From: Gnetum montanum
Lineage: Eukaryota; Streptophyta; Gnetopsida; Gnetales; Gnetaceae
Length of the DNA: 53,801 bases
Direction of reading: 5' to 3'
NCBI GenBank assembly: GCA_015680685.1
Contig: MNCI01005867.1
Coordinates: forward strand, 906,437 to 960,237
Part shown: positions 20,846 to 31,300 of the stretch, in pieces
How positions within the stretch are numbered: the first letter of the stretch is position 1
How the letters are laid out: each line of letters opens with the position of its first letter
The notes under the pieces: model-generated
What the model saw: the letters and a program-made list of their open reading frames with translations, nothing else
What the model was told of the DNA's origin: nothing
Database searches by the model: none
Translations under genes and position numbers: made by a program

Positions 20846-23686
20846 TGGAGCTGTTGTGACCTCCCCTCATTCAGGGTTGACTTTAACTACATCGTCGTGG
20901 AAGGCTAAGATGTTTGAACCTAATCCTTATGGTGTGTGTTGCAAAATCGTTGCACAGATGGATTCCTCGTTTGCAGGGATGTCCTCCATAACAGGAATGG
21001 ATGCTAACATTTGAGCCAAGGCTTCGTGGTGAATGGCTGAAGTCATGACCAGGTCATACAAGCTCATCGTTTTGTTCTTCTATTTCAGCATTTTTTTTAC
21101 CTGGGCTAGTGCAGCTATGAAGTCTGTGTTGTTGGTCATTGTGTTGGCTTTGGCTTCCTTCATGTGGGTTGGGGGATCGGCCTCTTGCATAGAGGTCTTG
21201 GGCCTAGTTTGCTTGAGATGAGGGGCAAAGGCCCTAGCATTCGATTGTTGCTTGCTTGGTGTGGCTTTTGTTTCGGCTGTGGATGTTGTTCATTGTTCGA
21301 TTGTCCTCTTCTGCTGTCATTTGGTAGCCTTACTTGTGTTTTTGGCAAGACTGACTATTGAGGGAGAAGAGGTTGAGATGTTGCCTACGGTTGGGCTTTA
21401 GGTAGGTGAGGGGCCATCGCATGGTGGCACCTTCATGACAAATGGTAGTTTGGAAGGAGTCATTGGTGTTTGGCTAGCTTGTTATGGCACCTTGATGATG
21501 AAAGGTTTCTTTGCGATTGTGGTTGGTGCATCATGCCAGTTTAACGTATTAACGAATGATTGCGGCGGTGCTTGGGGTGTTTACCAGTTTAACATCTTAG
21601 CAGACGACTGTGGTGATACTTTGACCACAAAGGGTGTCTTCGGTGCTCAGGATTGCATTGAATCTTGCTAGTTTAACATCTTAGTGGATGTGTGAAGTGG
21701 TGGTACTTTGACCACGAAAGGTGTCATCGGTGCTCTAGGTGGCACTTTGATGACGATGGGAGGCCTCTTTCTCGTGGAGGCGGAGGGGATTGTTTCCTTG
21801 CTAGGAGGCACACAGATCATAAAACGTTTCCACATAGGTTTAGGCTTACTATCTATGCCAATGGATTTTATGGCATAGGAGACATCGTCTGTGCTGGGTT
21901 GATTCAGGGTGTTGATGTTGAGTTGGCCCCGTTCTATCATTATCTAAAGATCATCCTGTAAGACACGACAGTTGTCGGTATTGTGATTGAACATCTGGTG
22001 GTAGTGATAGAATTGGTCTAACTTGAAGTGTCGTGGGATTGGGGGCTCATTTGGTGCTACTAAGGTGGGATTCCTTAGTAGCCCGCAGTACCTGTCGTGT
22101 TGCCAAAGAGCATTCTCTGCTACGTGTTTGTATTGGATTTGCTCAACTTTAAGGAGTTACTCTAGTAGTTCAGAAGGTCGTGTTGGTAGCGGCGTATACT
22201 TAGAGCGATCCTTGCATTTAAAGTTGGGCCTTGGGGTGGCCCCTATCATTGCAGGTGGGTTGGTACTGGTGTTTGTTGTTTTTGTGCTTGCGGCTATAGT
22301 TTCCATTGTTGTCTTTTGTTTGACAACATGTTGGTTCTTGTAAGCCACATAGGTAGGATCATTGCTTGTTTGTGCAGCTTGTTCAATGTTCTTGATCTAC
22401 ATGAAGGATTGGCTCAACGTTTGAGCGCTTAGGTAGTACAGTTTTGACTTAACGAAGTCATTCACAGCTCCCTTCAGAATCGTAAGCAAATACGTTTCAG
22501 GGATGGGCTCATGAAGTTCGTTAAAAGCTGCACTCCATCATTGAATGAACTTCTGCATAGGCTCTAGTGGTGCTTATTTCACCTATATCAGAGTGTCTAG
22601 TATTACTTTAGACTTTAGGTTGTACTTAAACCTGGTAATGAACTGGTGTAACAAATCCTCTAGAGAGGATATGGAGTTACAAGGTAGAGCTCGGTACCAG
22701 TCTAAGGCACTGTCCGTTAGGGACATGGCGAACACGCGTAGGATTGCATGGGGCCAAGCTTGAAGCAATAGGGTCTCTGATCAAAATGTTACCAAGTGAG
22801 CATTCGGGTCTCCCTTTCCGTTGTACTTGGTTAACTAGGGTAGTGTGATTCCCTTGGATAAAGCTAGCAGTGGCACTGAAGAGTTAATTAGAACATCATG
22901 GTAGAAGTCTAGTACTTTAACTTCTTCGGTGTTGGTAGTTTTGAGGTGCTTTACCTTGTCAACTAATGCTTGCATCCATTGTTTTGCTTCTACCCACTCT
23001 TGAGTGGTAGGAAGATTAGTTGGTTGGGGAGATTGTTGGGTTGTCATTTGTTACTATGGAGCAACATTCAGAGTTGTGGTTGCGGGGTGTGGCACGTTGA
23101 AGTGAGTGGGTTGTTGAACAAGGGGTATGGTTCCTTGCCTAGCCACAAACTCTAAAGTGACACCTTGGATGTGTGGAGCCGATGTAACAAAAGCGACCCC
23201 ATGTGTTTGCATGTGCAGTATGTACTGGGTGGAGATGGGCTTGGGTAATCTCTGTTGGGATACTGGTGCTTGTGTGCTCATTAACACTTGCTGAGTGGCC
23301 ATCTATCCCATGCAAGGGTGGAATGATGGGTTCACGTAGGCATGGGGACTGAGGGTGTGTTATGAATCCTTAGGTTCAGATTGTGCCTCAAAGTCATCTA
23401 CATCATGTTGGTTTTGGGGCTCCTCAGTGGGTCACCGTGTGTTTTGGCTCCTTGCCAGAAGGAGCTAAGAGATGAGTCGGTGGTGAGGCTTAGAAAGGGG
23501 GATGATGTCATATACAGAGGGGAGGAATTCATGACCTCCCATGTATATGCGCTCAAAGTTTTGTTTTGCCTCCTATTCTATGGTGTCAAGGGGAAGGTTG
23601 GCCCGAATCTTCACACAAATAAAGTTGTATTGTTCCTGTGTGAGGATTACAACGGTGCGTGCGTTATAGTTCTGAGATGACTCCAT
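20846..23686 (-). pseudogene. Gag of element E
   Basis: Start Met at 23686 (MESSQNYNARTVV). The order is a Gln-rich N-terminus, YNGKGDPNAHLVTF (22790-22840), and the core FAMSLTDSALDWYRALP followed by SISSLEDLLHQFITRFK (22583-22768), typical of the retrotransposon gag family. Next come KYTPLPTRPSELLE (22157-22200) and a YHYHQMFNHNTDNC block (about 21970-22015), equivalent to the YHxxxGHxTxxC element of plant gypsy gag. A Pro/Lys-rich linker with repeated KVPP motifs (21670-21940) follows. Frame is kept apart from stops (for example 23043-23054, 22597, 22390, 22158 and 21944). It would form the particle shell. Confidence 0.82.
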
Positions 23687-23794
23687 GGTGATGTGTGATG
23701 GGGCAACGTACGGGCAAGGCAACAAGGCAATAAGTGCAGTGTGTGGTTCAAGCTAAGGATGCAGCGTGTGCAATGTGGCTAAACTACAGTTTTT

Positions 23795-24032
23795 CCAACG
23801 TGTGAACACTAAAAATTTGTCTAAGTGTCCAGCGTGTGAACACTAACAATTTATCTAAGTGTCCAACATGTGAACACTGAAAATTTATCTAAGTGTCCAG
23901 CGTGTGAACACTAAAAATTTGTCTAAGTGTCCAATGTGTGAACACTGAAAATTTGTCTAAGTGTCCAGTGTGTGAACACTGAAAATTTGTCTAAGTGTCT
24001 AACGTGTGAACACTGAAAATTTGTCTAAGTGT
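23795..24032 (-). repeat. 34-bp minisatellite in the 5' UTR of element E (copy 1)
   Basis: Seven units of 34 bp, consensus C(C/T)A(A/G)CGTGTGAACACT then (A/G)AAAATTTGTCTAAGTGT. Odd and even units tend to alternate CCAAC/CCAGC. The same array recurs at 24751-24988 because of the 956-bp duplication. Confidence 0.85.
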
Positions 24033-24750
24033 CCAGCGTATATAGCGTAAATGGTAGAAAATTTGGCTAAGTGTTGGAACAGTGTATAGGTGGCAGCGTA
24101 TACACTACACTTAGCGTATACACATTGGTGGCAGCATATGAGCAGGGGTCACAATGTACACCAGCTGTGCGTAGCATATACAGATGATAAACAAGATATA
24201 ATGCTAGTGTAAATGCCAACAGGGGAGGTGAACTATAGCGTATACTATAAAAATTGAAATTTTGGCCAAAACAAAATAGTAAAGATGTAGTGTATATAGG
24301 TGAAGAGCGTATGAACACTGGATGTGGCGCAGATCTGAGAGAGCAAAATGCATATTTGCAATGTTTGAGTGTAGATCTAGTGGAACGGGATGTAAATCTA
24401 CAGTCACAGGGTGTAGATCTATAATCACAGAGGGTAGATCTAGGATAGCAAGACATAGATCTAGGAGAAAAATGGCCCTCCTTCTAGCGTCATTTTATGT
24501 ACCATCTGAAATCGTCAGTGCAAGGCTCGAATGAAACAAACNCAAGGGGAAGGTTGGCCCGAATCTTCACACAAATAAAGTTGTATTGTTCCTGTGTGAG
24601 GATTACAACGGTGCGTGCGTTATAGTTCTGAGATGACTCCATGGTGATGTGTGATGGGGCAACGTACGGGCAAGGCAACAAGGCAATAAGTGCAGTGTGT
24701 GGTTCAAGCTAAGGATGCAGCGTGTGCAATGTGGCTAAACTACAGTTTTT

Positions 24751-24988
24751 CCAACGTGTGAACACTAAAAATTTGTCTAAGTGTCCAGCGTGTGAACACT
24801 AACAATTTATCTAAGTGTCCAACATGTGAACACTGAAAATTTATCTAAGTGTCCAGCGTGTGAACACTAAAAATTTGTCTAAGTGTCCAATGTGTGAACA
24901 CTGAAAATTTGTCTAAGTGTCCAGTGTGTGAACACTGAAAATTTGTCTAAGTGTCTAACGTGTGAACACTGAAAATTTGTCTAAGTGT
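24751..24988 (-). repeat. 34-bp minisatellite (copy 2)
   Basis: Identical to 23795-24032, shifted by 956 bp. Confidence 0.85.
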
Positions 24989-25429
24989 CCAGCGTATATA
25001 GCGTAAATGGTAGAAAATTTGGCTAAGTGTTGGAACAGTGTATAGGTGGCAGCGTATACACTACACTTAGCGTATACACATTGGTGGCAGCATATGAGCA
25101 GGGGTCACAATGTACACCAGCTGTGCGTAGCATATACAGATGATAAACAAGATATAATGCTAGTGTAAATGCCAACAGGGGAGGTGAACTATAGCGTATA
25201 CTATAAAAATTGAAATTTTGGCCAAAACAAAATAGTAAAGATGTAGTGTATATAGGTGAAGAGCGTATGAACACTGGATGTGGCGCAGATCTGAGAGAGC
25301 AAAATGCATATTTGCAATGTTTGAGTGTAGATCTAGTGGAACGGGATGTAAATCTACAGTCACAGGGTGTAGATCTATAATCACAGAGGGTAGATCTAGG
25401 ATAGCAAGACATAGATCTAGGAGAAAAAT

Positions 25430-25448
25430 GGCCCTCCTTCTAGCGTCA
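25430..25448 (-). other. Primer-binding-site candidate of element E
   Basis: Read on the minus strand, TGACGCTAGAAGGAGGGCC begins 5 nt after the LTR end (TACA). A TGG(C/T)GCTAG(A)AGGAGGG-type primer site is common in plant gypsy elements, and a similar string lies near 48655-48675 in element J. A duplicate is at 24474-24492. Confidence 0.6.
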
Positions 25449-25453
25449 TTTTA

Positions 25454-27515
25454 TGTACCATCTGAAATCGTCAGTGCAAGGCTCGAATGAAACAAACACC
25501 GAGAGACCCTCGAAAGAAATACAGAAGACCCTACCTTCACTTGAGGGAAAGCTGGAATGGATGAAGGCAAAGTGCCTTGAATGGTTCACACACGGATCAA
25601 ACGAGAACTTCCCCAACGTATGCATTTTGCAATGCATTGGGTTATATGTAAACAATGCACATTAAACGTAAACTATAACATAAACAGGCACAATAACGTA
25701 AACGGGAATGTAAACGTAAATTGGAAAAAAAAAAGAAAACTGCAATAAATCTGGGCAAAATGTAAATTGTTTTGTATTGAAAAATTATTAGTGTGCACCG
25801 ACCAGAATGCAGTTGTGGATTGATCACAAGGCAGACGTTTAGCCACGGTGGGTGATGATGGGTGCTGGAAGATGCAGGTTTTGGATTGTAGGGAAATGCA
25901 GCATCCAAGTCTGATGCCCAGCATACAGAGGTTGATGCCTAGATCTGCTAAGTGTCCCAGATTCTAGTTTTTGTGTCTGTTTGTAAAAATTGTGATCCCC
26001 CTCCTCCGGATCTAGAGAAAAATCAGGGTTTTTATAAGATCTTGGGTGTTAGATTCAGATCTGGAAGGAGATGAGTGGCTATGAGGTGAGAAAAATTTGG
26101 ATTGGGAGACAGGTGGTGCATTGACCGAGTGTAGGATATGTTACAACTATACAACATGTAGCGTACACATTGGCGTATGAACGCCTAGCGTATAAGCTTG
26201 GAACGCTCAAAAACATTAAAATTTACAAAAGAATTTGTATGTTACAACAAGAATGATGTCTTTAGCTTCTAGATCCATGCTCTAGCCTACTATTTTTGGC
26301 CTTAGTATGTCTTGAAATGCTCTGGGGTGTGTTGGCATCCGCATGCATCGTTCAGCGTATGAGATTGGGCATCTAGCATGTGTACGCTAGCGTATACGCT
26401 CCATAGGCTGGCCAATGTATGAACCATAAATAATGCATTTTGGACCAAATTTTCACCTCCAAAGCCAATTTTGACTATAGATCTACCTGGCTCATGTTCT
26501 AAGGATGCTGTATGTCGAATTTGCGCTAATTTTGCCCTAATTTGGTGTTGTTTTAGAGGACTTTGTGGGGTTGACGCTCGGCTATACGCTAACCAGCATC
26601 AACCTCAACGTACACCTCATGAACTACCATGTTGGATGTCTGACTCTATATTCTGGTGCTTTTCCCTTGATTCTTGAGCGCTGCTGATCCTCCAGGCTAT
26701 CCAAATTCCAATTTTGACTTGATTTTGATGCAGTTTTGGGCCTGTTTTGGTGGTCTACGCTGAACTATACGCTGGCCAGCGTATACCAAGGTGTGCTTAA
26801 CGTAAATAGGTGAAAATGGCTTATTGGAAGCCCAAAACTAAATTTTTTAAAGCCTGTGACCTTGTAGGATTATTTCCCATGTCCTGAGGATCGATTCTAG
26901 GTTGAAAACTTGCCCAAAAGTGCTTGATTTGCCCCATTCATGGTGGTGTACGCTAGGCTATACGCTAGCCAGCGTATAGCAAGGTGTACCCAGCGTATAC
27001 ACATGAAAATGCATCATTTCAAGGTCAAAACTTGATCTTCAAGAGCCAGTGATGATGCTCAATAGGTTTCCTACCTCTAGGAGTCAATTTGATGTGAAAA
27101 TCTTGCTCTGTGATGCCTGTTTTGGGCCCTTTTGATGGTATACGCTGGGCTATACGCTGGCCAGCGTATACCAAGGTGTGTTTAGCGTATACACATGAAA
27201 TTGCATCATTTAGGACCCAAAATTGAATTTTTAGGAGGCCGAGAGCTACTGGGGACCTTGGGGAAGGTCATGGGGGGTCCAGACGCTCAATTCTGGCATG
27301 TTTTGACTCATTTTTGGAGCCCAAAAGTTTCCATACGCTTAGTCAAAACCAAGTATTTTGAACCCAAAACTTGAAATTCCTGATGCCAGATGCTAATGTA
27401 GTCACCTGTGGGTCCCAAGGAACTTTTTCCTTTTCAATTATGCTCCATTCGATGCTGTTTTGATGCTCTGGAGCTTGGTCATGCTGGGGATCATCATGAC
27501 TTAGCTTTATTTTCT
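25454..27515 (-). repeat. 5' LTR of element E (right copy)
   Basis: Aligned with 16230-18313. Perfect 20-bp palindromes TATACGCTGGCCAGCGTATA occur at 26766-26785 and 27151-27170, and a one-mismatch form at 26958-26979, spaced about 192 bp. About 50 bp present in the left LTR near 18085-18135 is missing here. The right end breaks off at 27515, about 36 bp before the end expected from the left copy. Confidence 0.8.
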
Positions 27516-28170
27516 ATTGATGTATCTAAGCCCATTGGCGTGACGAAAATAAAGACGAACTGTTCAAGCATACCTTGCAACATTTGGACTTAGTTGTTTC
27601 ATGCATTTAATAGCTTAAAATTTTTATGCTTTATAAATTACTTGTTAATGCTTTAGTAGTTACTTGTTGATTATTTATGTTTTCATTATTATAATTTCAA
27701 TCGTTATTGTTCATTTGTAGTTTGTTAAAGCCATAAGTACAACCATCTCGAACGTAATCCAAACATTTGGTAAGCCTAGCGACACTTAACGTCTGGTAAC
27801 CCAGTAGTGTTAAAAAATGCTCAGAACGTGCTCAGAAGATGGGACCAGATACTTATACTAGGAGTAGTTAGAATATAAACTAGGATACTTAGACATTAGA
27901 TTATAGTTTATTCCTTACCTTCTGTACTTCAATTAGTCATCGAAAAAGATAATTAACAAGATATAAAAATAATTAGCCTTATTCTCACTTAACCAACGTA
28001 ATAGAACTTCACAAGTGAGATTAGGATGACAACGACCGTTCTAACCCAAGTTTTCACTAGTTAGAAGTCTAGTGTATGTTAAGTGCTTACAGTCTGTAGA
28101 TTTTGACCAAGTTGCACGTGAACGCTCGTGATTCGTATGGTTGGGCGTAGGGATACCTAGTCGCTCACCA
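27516..28170 (+). repeat. Remainder of the D/C LTR (5' LTR of element C)
   Basis: Matches 39882-40536 with scattered substitutions and ends CGCTCACCA (the 3' LTR ends CGCTCATCA). The first part of the LTR is at 16192-16229, and about 230 bp in between was lost when or after element E inserted. Confidence 0.85.
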
Positions 28171-28171
28171 T

Positions 28172-28189
28172 TGGCATCATTGTCAGGGA
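28172..28189 (+). other. Primer-binding site of element C (tRNA-Asp type)
   Basis: TGGCATCATTGTCAGGGA, against the classical TGGCGCCGTTGCCGGGGA. All five differences are C-to-T or G-to-A, so the site has decayed by transitions alone. Confidence 0.85.
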
Positions 28190-28336
28190 CTGTTAGTCTT
28201 ACATGCATCATCTGACTTTAGTGAAATTATCATTTAAGTCATTGGAACGGACCCAGGGTAGAAATATCTATGCACACTAAGTGAACTTAAGTTAATCATA
28301 AGGTACACTGATTATATGGACCATCTAACGTCCAAC

Positions 28337-30860
28337 ATGTCTTCTCATAGGAGAGATGCATTTGAACCATCGGTGCTGCAAGAATGTCGAGTGGTTTACA
28401 AACATCCCGATGAATATGTCTCTAATTTCATATTCATCCTACATCAGGATGAGCATCTTCAATGGCGGGACATGGAGGGTAGCATTGTGTTACCGCCTGA
28501 CGAAGCAGCTCCTGTGATGCTATATCACAATTTGGGCAGATTGGGCATCCAAGACCAAGTGGTGAAGTATGTCATGGAGGACCATGACTACAGGGACTAT
28601 CGTCCCATAGAAGCTCAACGGATAAGAGATCAACAATAGGCGGAGAGATATGAACAGCAGAAGGGGAAGAAATTCACCAATCCCTTATTCTCACAAGGGC
28701 TGCAAGACAATGGGGATCCCATATTCCATGATACTCATTCGACCAAACTTCACCTGGGGCTGCAGATCCTCCAGTCAGCCATCTAGAACAAACCTCCAAG
28801 TGACCATGATCCTCAAGGGGATGGTGGGTCACGAAGCAAAGCTAGAGGAGATGACCACAACCATCCCCAGGGTAGATGGGGAGATCGCCACCAGAGCGAT
28901 GGCGATGCCTCTCCTTCTTATCTGTCCTCCCCCTCTCCTTCACCTTCATCTAGCTTAAGTTCTGAGCGTCACAAGGGAAGGCTAGAGAGAAAGGACGATG
29001 GTAAGCTGGTTCAGAAGGGGCAACGTGAGGGAGCACGTGACCAATCACGTGGCCCTCGCCAACATGAAAGAAGGGGTAGCAAAAATTGTCATAGACGTCA
29101 TAGTCCCCAACAGCACTATGATTCAGATGAGTCGTTGTTAGCTACTCGAAGCATGCTCCAAATTGCAAAGGAAATTCATATTCCAAGTAGGCACATGAAG
29201 GATAGTCAGATCAAGCGTATTGATATGAACAACATTCCCAAATTTGAAAGGGGATACAACTGTGATCCGTAGACCCACCTGTAGGTGTTCCATGACGCCT
29301 GCACCCTACAAAATATTGATAATGATTGGCAACGGTTGAAGCTATTCCCTTGTACACTCATCAAAGAAGCCGAAAGTTGGTACTAATCCTTGGAGCCGAA
29401 ATCAATCAGAAGATGGAGTACGATGCTTGAAATCTTTAATGAAAAATATCAAACATACTCTAGAGTGATGAATCTGAGACGATAGATCCAAGGTTGGAAA
29501 CAAGGGAATCATGAACCCTTGGATGTCACCATGAGCAGGTATTACTCACTATTGCATCGATGCCCTGGTCATGGTTACTCTAAGTGGGCACAGCTTTGCC
29601 ACATTATAGATGGGCTCCATTTTGAAACACAAAAGACCCTTGGTGTGTATGCCAAGGGATGGCTGTTAGAGCTAAGGGTCCATCAGTTGCAGCGCCTCAT
29701 TGATTAGGTGACCAAAGAGGAAGGAGAACTCAGAAAAAAAGAGAGTGCTGAAGAATTCAACCGGGACCCTTCCTTCAGGAAGAGGGAGGTTCGATTTTGT
29801 GATGAGGATGATGAGTCACCATTGGAAGTAGCGGTGAATCGGAAGACTTTGCCGTTACAAAAGTTTGCATCTGAAATATCGACAAAGGTGGATGAAATGT
29901 GGGACTCTTTGGATGAAAGATTCCAAAGCGTATTGAAAATCGTAGAAGAGTCCAAAGAATAGGGTAGTGACCATGATCGGCACAGGAAGAAGGGAGCTAA
30001 ACATACCCAACATAAGGGTAAGGGAAAAGTTGTTGTAGCAGAGCAGGTTGCAGACTCTGACACCGAGGAGGACGATGGATGTGGCATATGCCAATATGAA
30101 CATCCTAAGGGATGTTGTCTTGTGGTGTCCCACCTTCAAGAGTCTAGGGTCTATGCCTTGAACCCTTGTTTGGTGCAACGACAGACACCCCGAAGGTTGC
30201 CTTATCCACAAGGCAATCCCAGGCGATTCCACCAGCAGTAGCAAGGATATTATCCAAGTGGAATGCCTCCGCAACTGTATGAATATTTTCAATAGTGGTA
30301 GCAACCACAAGCATGGGGAATGCCACCTCTAAGGCAGCAGTACCCTTACAAGCAAGCAGACCCTTATGGGTACTATGTTCAACAACCAGTCTCTCCAAGA
30401 GACTCTTCTAGTCATGCGGCCTTTCCCAATTACTACCATCCCCCTGAATATTTCAAACATCCATCTCCATCACCCAAGGGGACACATCCACATCTCTTCT
30501 ACCCTTCGTCACCTTCTTTTGCCACTCCTCCACACCATCCCTCTCAATTGCCACCTTCTCCATCCATGCAGGGAGAAATACCGCCACAGCCACAACAATG
30601 AAATTCTACAAGGGATGTTAACTTACAATTGGCACCTCAACCGAGTGGACCAGAATCTAAACAACGCAAATGTCCTTTTTTCTAGCTCAATAATCTAAAC
30701 ACACCCTCACCTACGCCTGTGGCCAGTGCCTCTGAACCTACCAACACCTCTACCATCATACTGCTTGAGCAGTCCTCCGCTCCACCACATTCCAACGTCC
30801 AGATGGTCATGCTCACACATGTCGTGACCAATTAGATCAAAGCTGGTTCTCTTCCCTGAA
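28337..30860 (+). pseudogene. Gag of element C
   Basis: The start is set at 28337 (MSSHRRD) by comparison with M; an in-frame ATG at 28316 is also possible. Blocks: HPDEYVSNFIFILHQDEHLQW (gag N-terminus), a Ser/Pro/basic linker (28640-29100), FHDACTLQNIDNDW and KLKLFPCTLIKEAESWY (29290-29385), RRWSTMLEIFNEKYQTYSRV, and DVTMSRYYSLLHRCPGHGYS then HIIDGLHFETQKTLGVYAKG (29520-29670). CGICQYEHPKGCC (30080-30118), a knuckle-like Cx2Cx3Hx3C motif, and a Pro/Gln/Tyr-rich tail follow. About 15 in-frame stops, mostly TAG, but no frameshift. Forms the particle shell and binds RNA. Confidence 0.88.
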
Positions 30861-31300
30861 AATTGACAGATCTGGGAAGCCCCCTAATCTATCTTTAGGT
30901 GGCTGGGAATGAGCTGTGCAAAGCTCTTCTGGACTCAAGGTCAAGCGTTAATTTAATCTCTCATGACATGTACAAGAATTGGAACCTGCCCCCGCTAAAG
31001 AAGAGCAACATCTGGCTCAAGTTAGTAGACCAGTCCATCATCGTTCCTTTGGGTTTGGTGGAGGACATTGTGACCACCATTTGTGGGTGGTCCTACCCTG
31101 CTGATTTCCTGGTCATCAATGTAGAAAACTGTAAGGGGAACTTCCCAATCATCATGGGAATAGCCTGGCTAAGCATGGTGGACGCACGACTAGGACTCTG
31201 AGATCTATCCCTGGAAATTTCAAAGGACAATCCTTTCGAGAAGATTGAGAAGAAAAGAGTTCCATACAGTGCGTACAGTGACTCAGGGTGCAACTGTGTG
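30861..31300 (+). pseudogene. Aspartic protease of element C
   Basis: The active-site region reads CKALLDSRSSVNLIS (about 30915-30960). The normal D-S/T-G triad is D-S-R here, consistent with a G-to-A change, so the enzyme would be inactive even without stops. The second conserved block, FPIIMGIAWLSMVDA (31142-31190), corresponds to the ILGRxWL segment. A TGA at 31199-31201 lies where Arg is likely. It is in the same frame as gag and the downstream reverse transcriptase, so gag-pol was one polyprotein. Confidence 0.8.

Larger units (their letters stand above)
23587..25498. repeat. Exact 956-bp tandem duplication (23587-24542 and 24543-25498)
   Basis: The two copies read identically by eye over the whole length, and the N at 24542 sits exactly at the joint. 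The repeated block spans the gag start, 5' untranslated region, primer site and the first bases of the LTR. Everything around it is old and mutated, so a perfect repeat is most simply an assembly overlap that was not merged. Confidence 0.85.
16230..27515 (-). mobile_element. Element E: large non-autonomous gypsy element (LTRs, gag, protease only)
   Basis: Two direct repeats of about 2.1 kb (16230-18349 and 25454-27515) flank 7.1 kb. Minus-strand gag and protease (23686 down to 20327) and a primer site next to the right LTR fix the orientation as minus. No reverse transcriptase, RNase H or integrase could be found in 18350-20326, where they would be expected. The element sits inside the D/C LTR. 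Its right end and about 230 bp of the host LTR are missing, so no target duplication is visible. One 956-bp segment is exactly doubled at an N (24542). Confidence 0.85.

Noticed and set aside
23795-24032. CRISPR-like array (34-bp regular repeats)
   Set aside because: Units are contiguous with no unique spacers, have internal variation, and lie in a plant retroelement leader.
24067-24456. 129-codon open frame and its identical twin at 25023-25412
   Set aside because: Tyr/Cys/Ser-rich product of GTATA-rich repeats on the minus strand; no motif, and the twin is only the 956-bp duplication.
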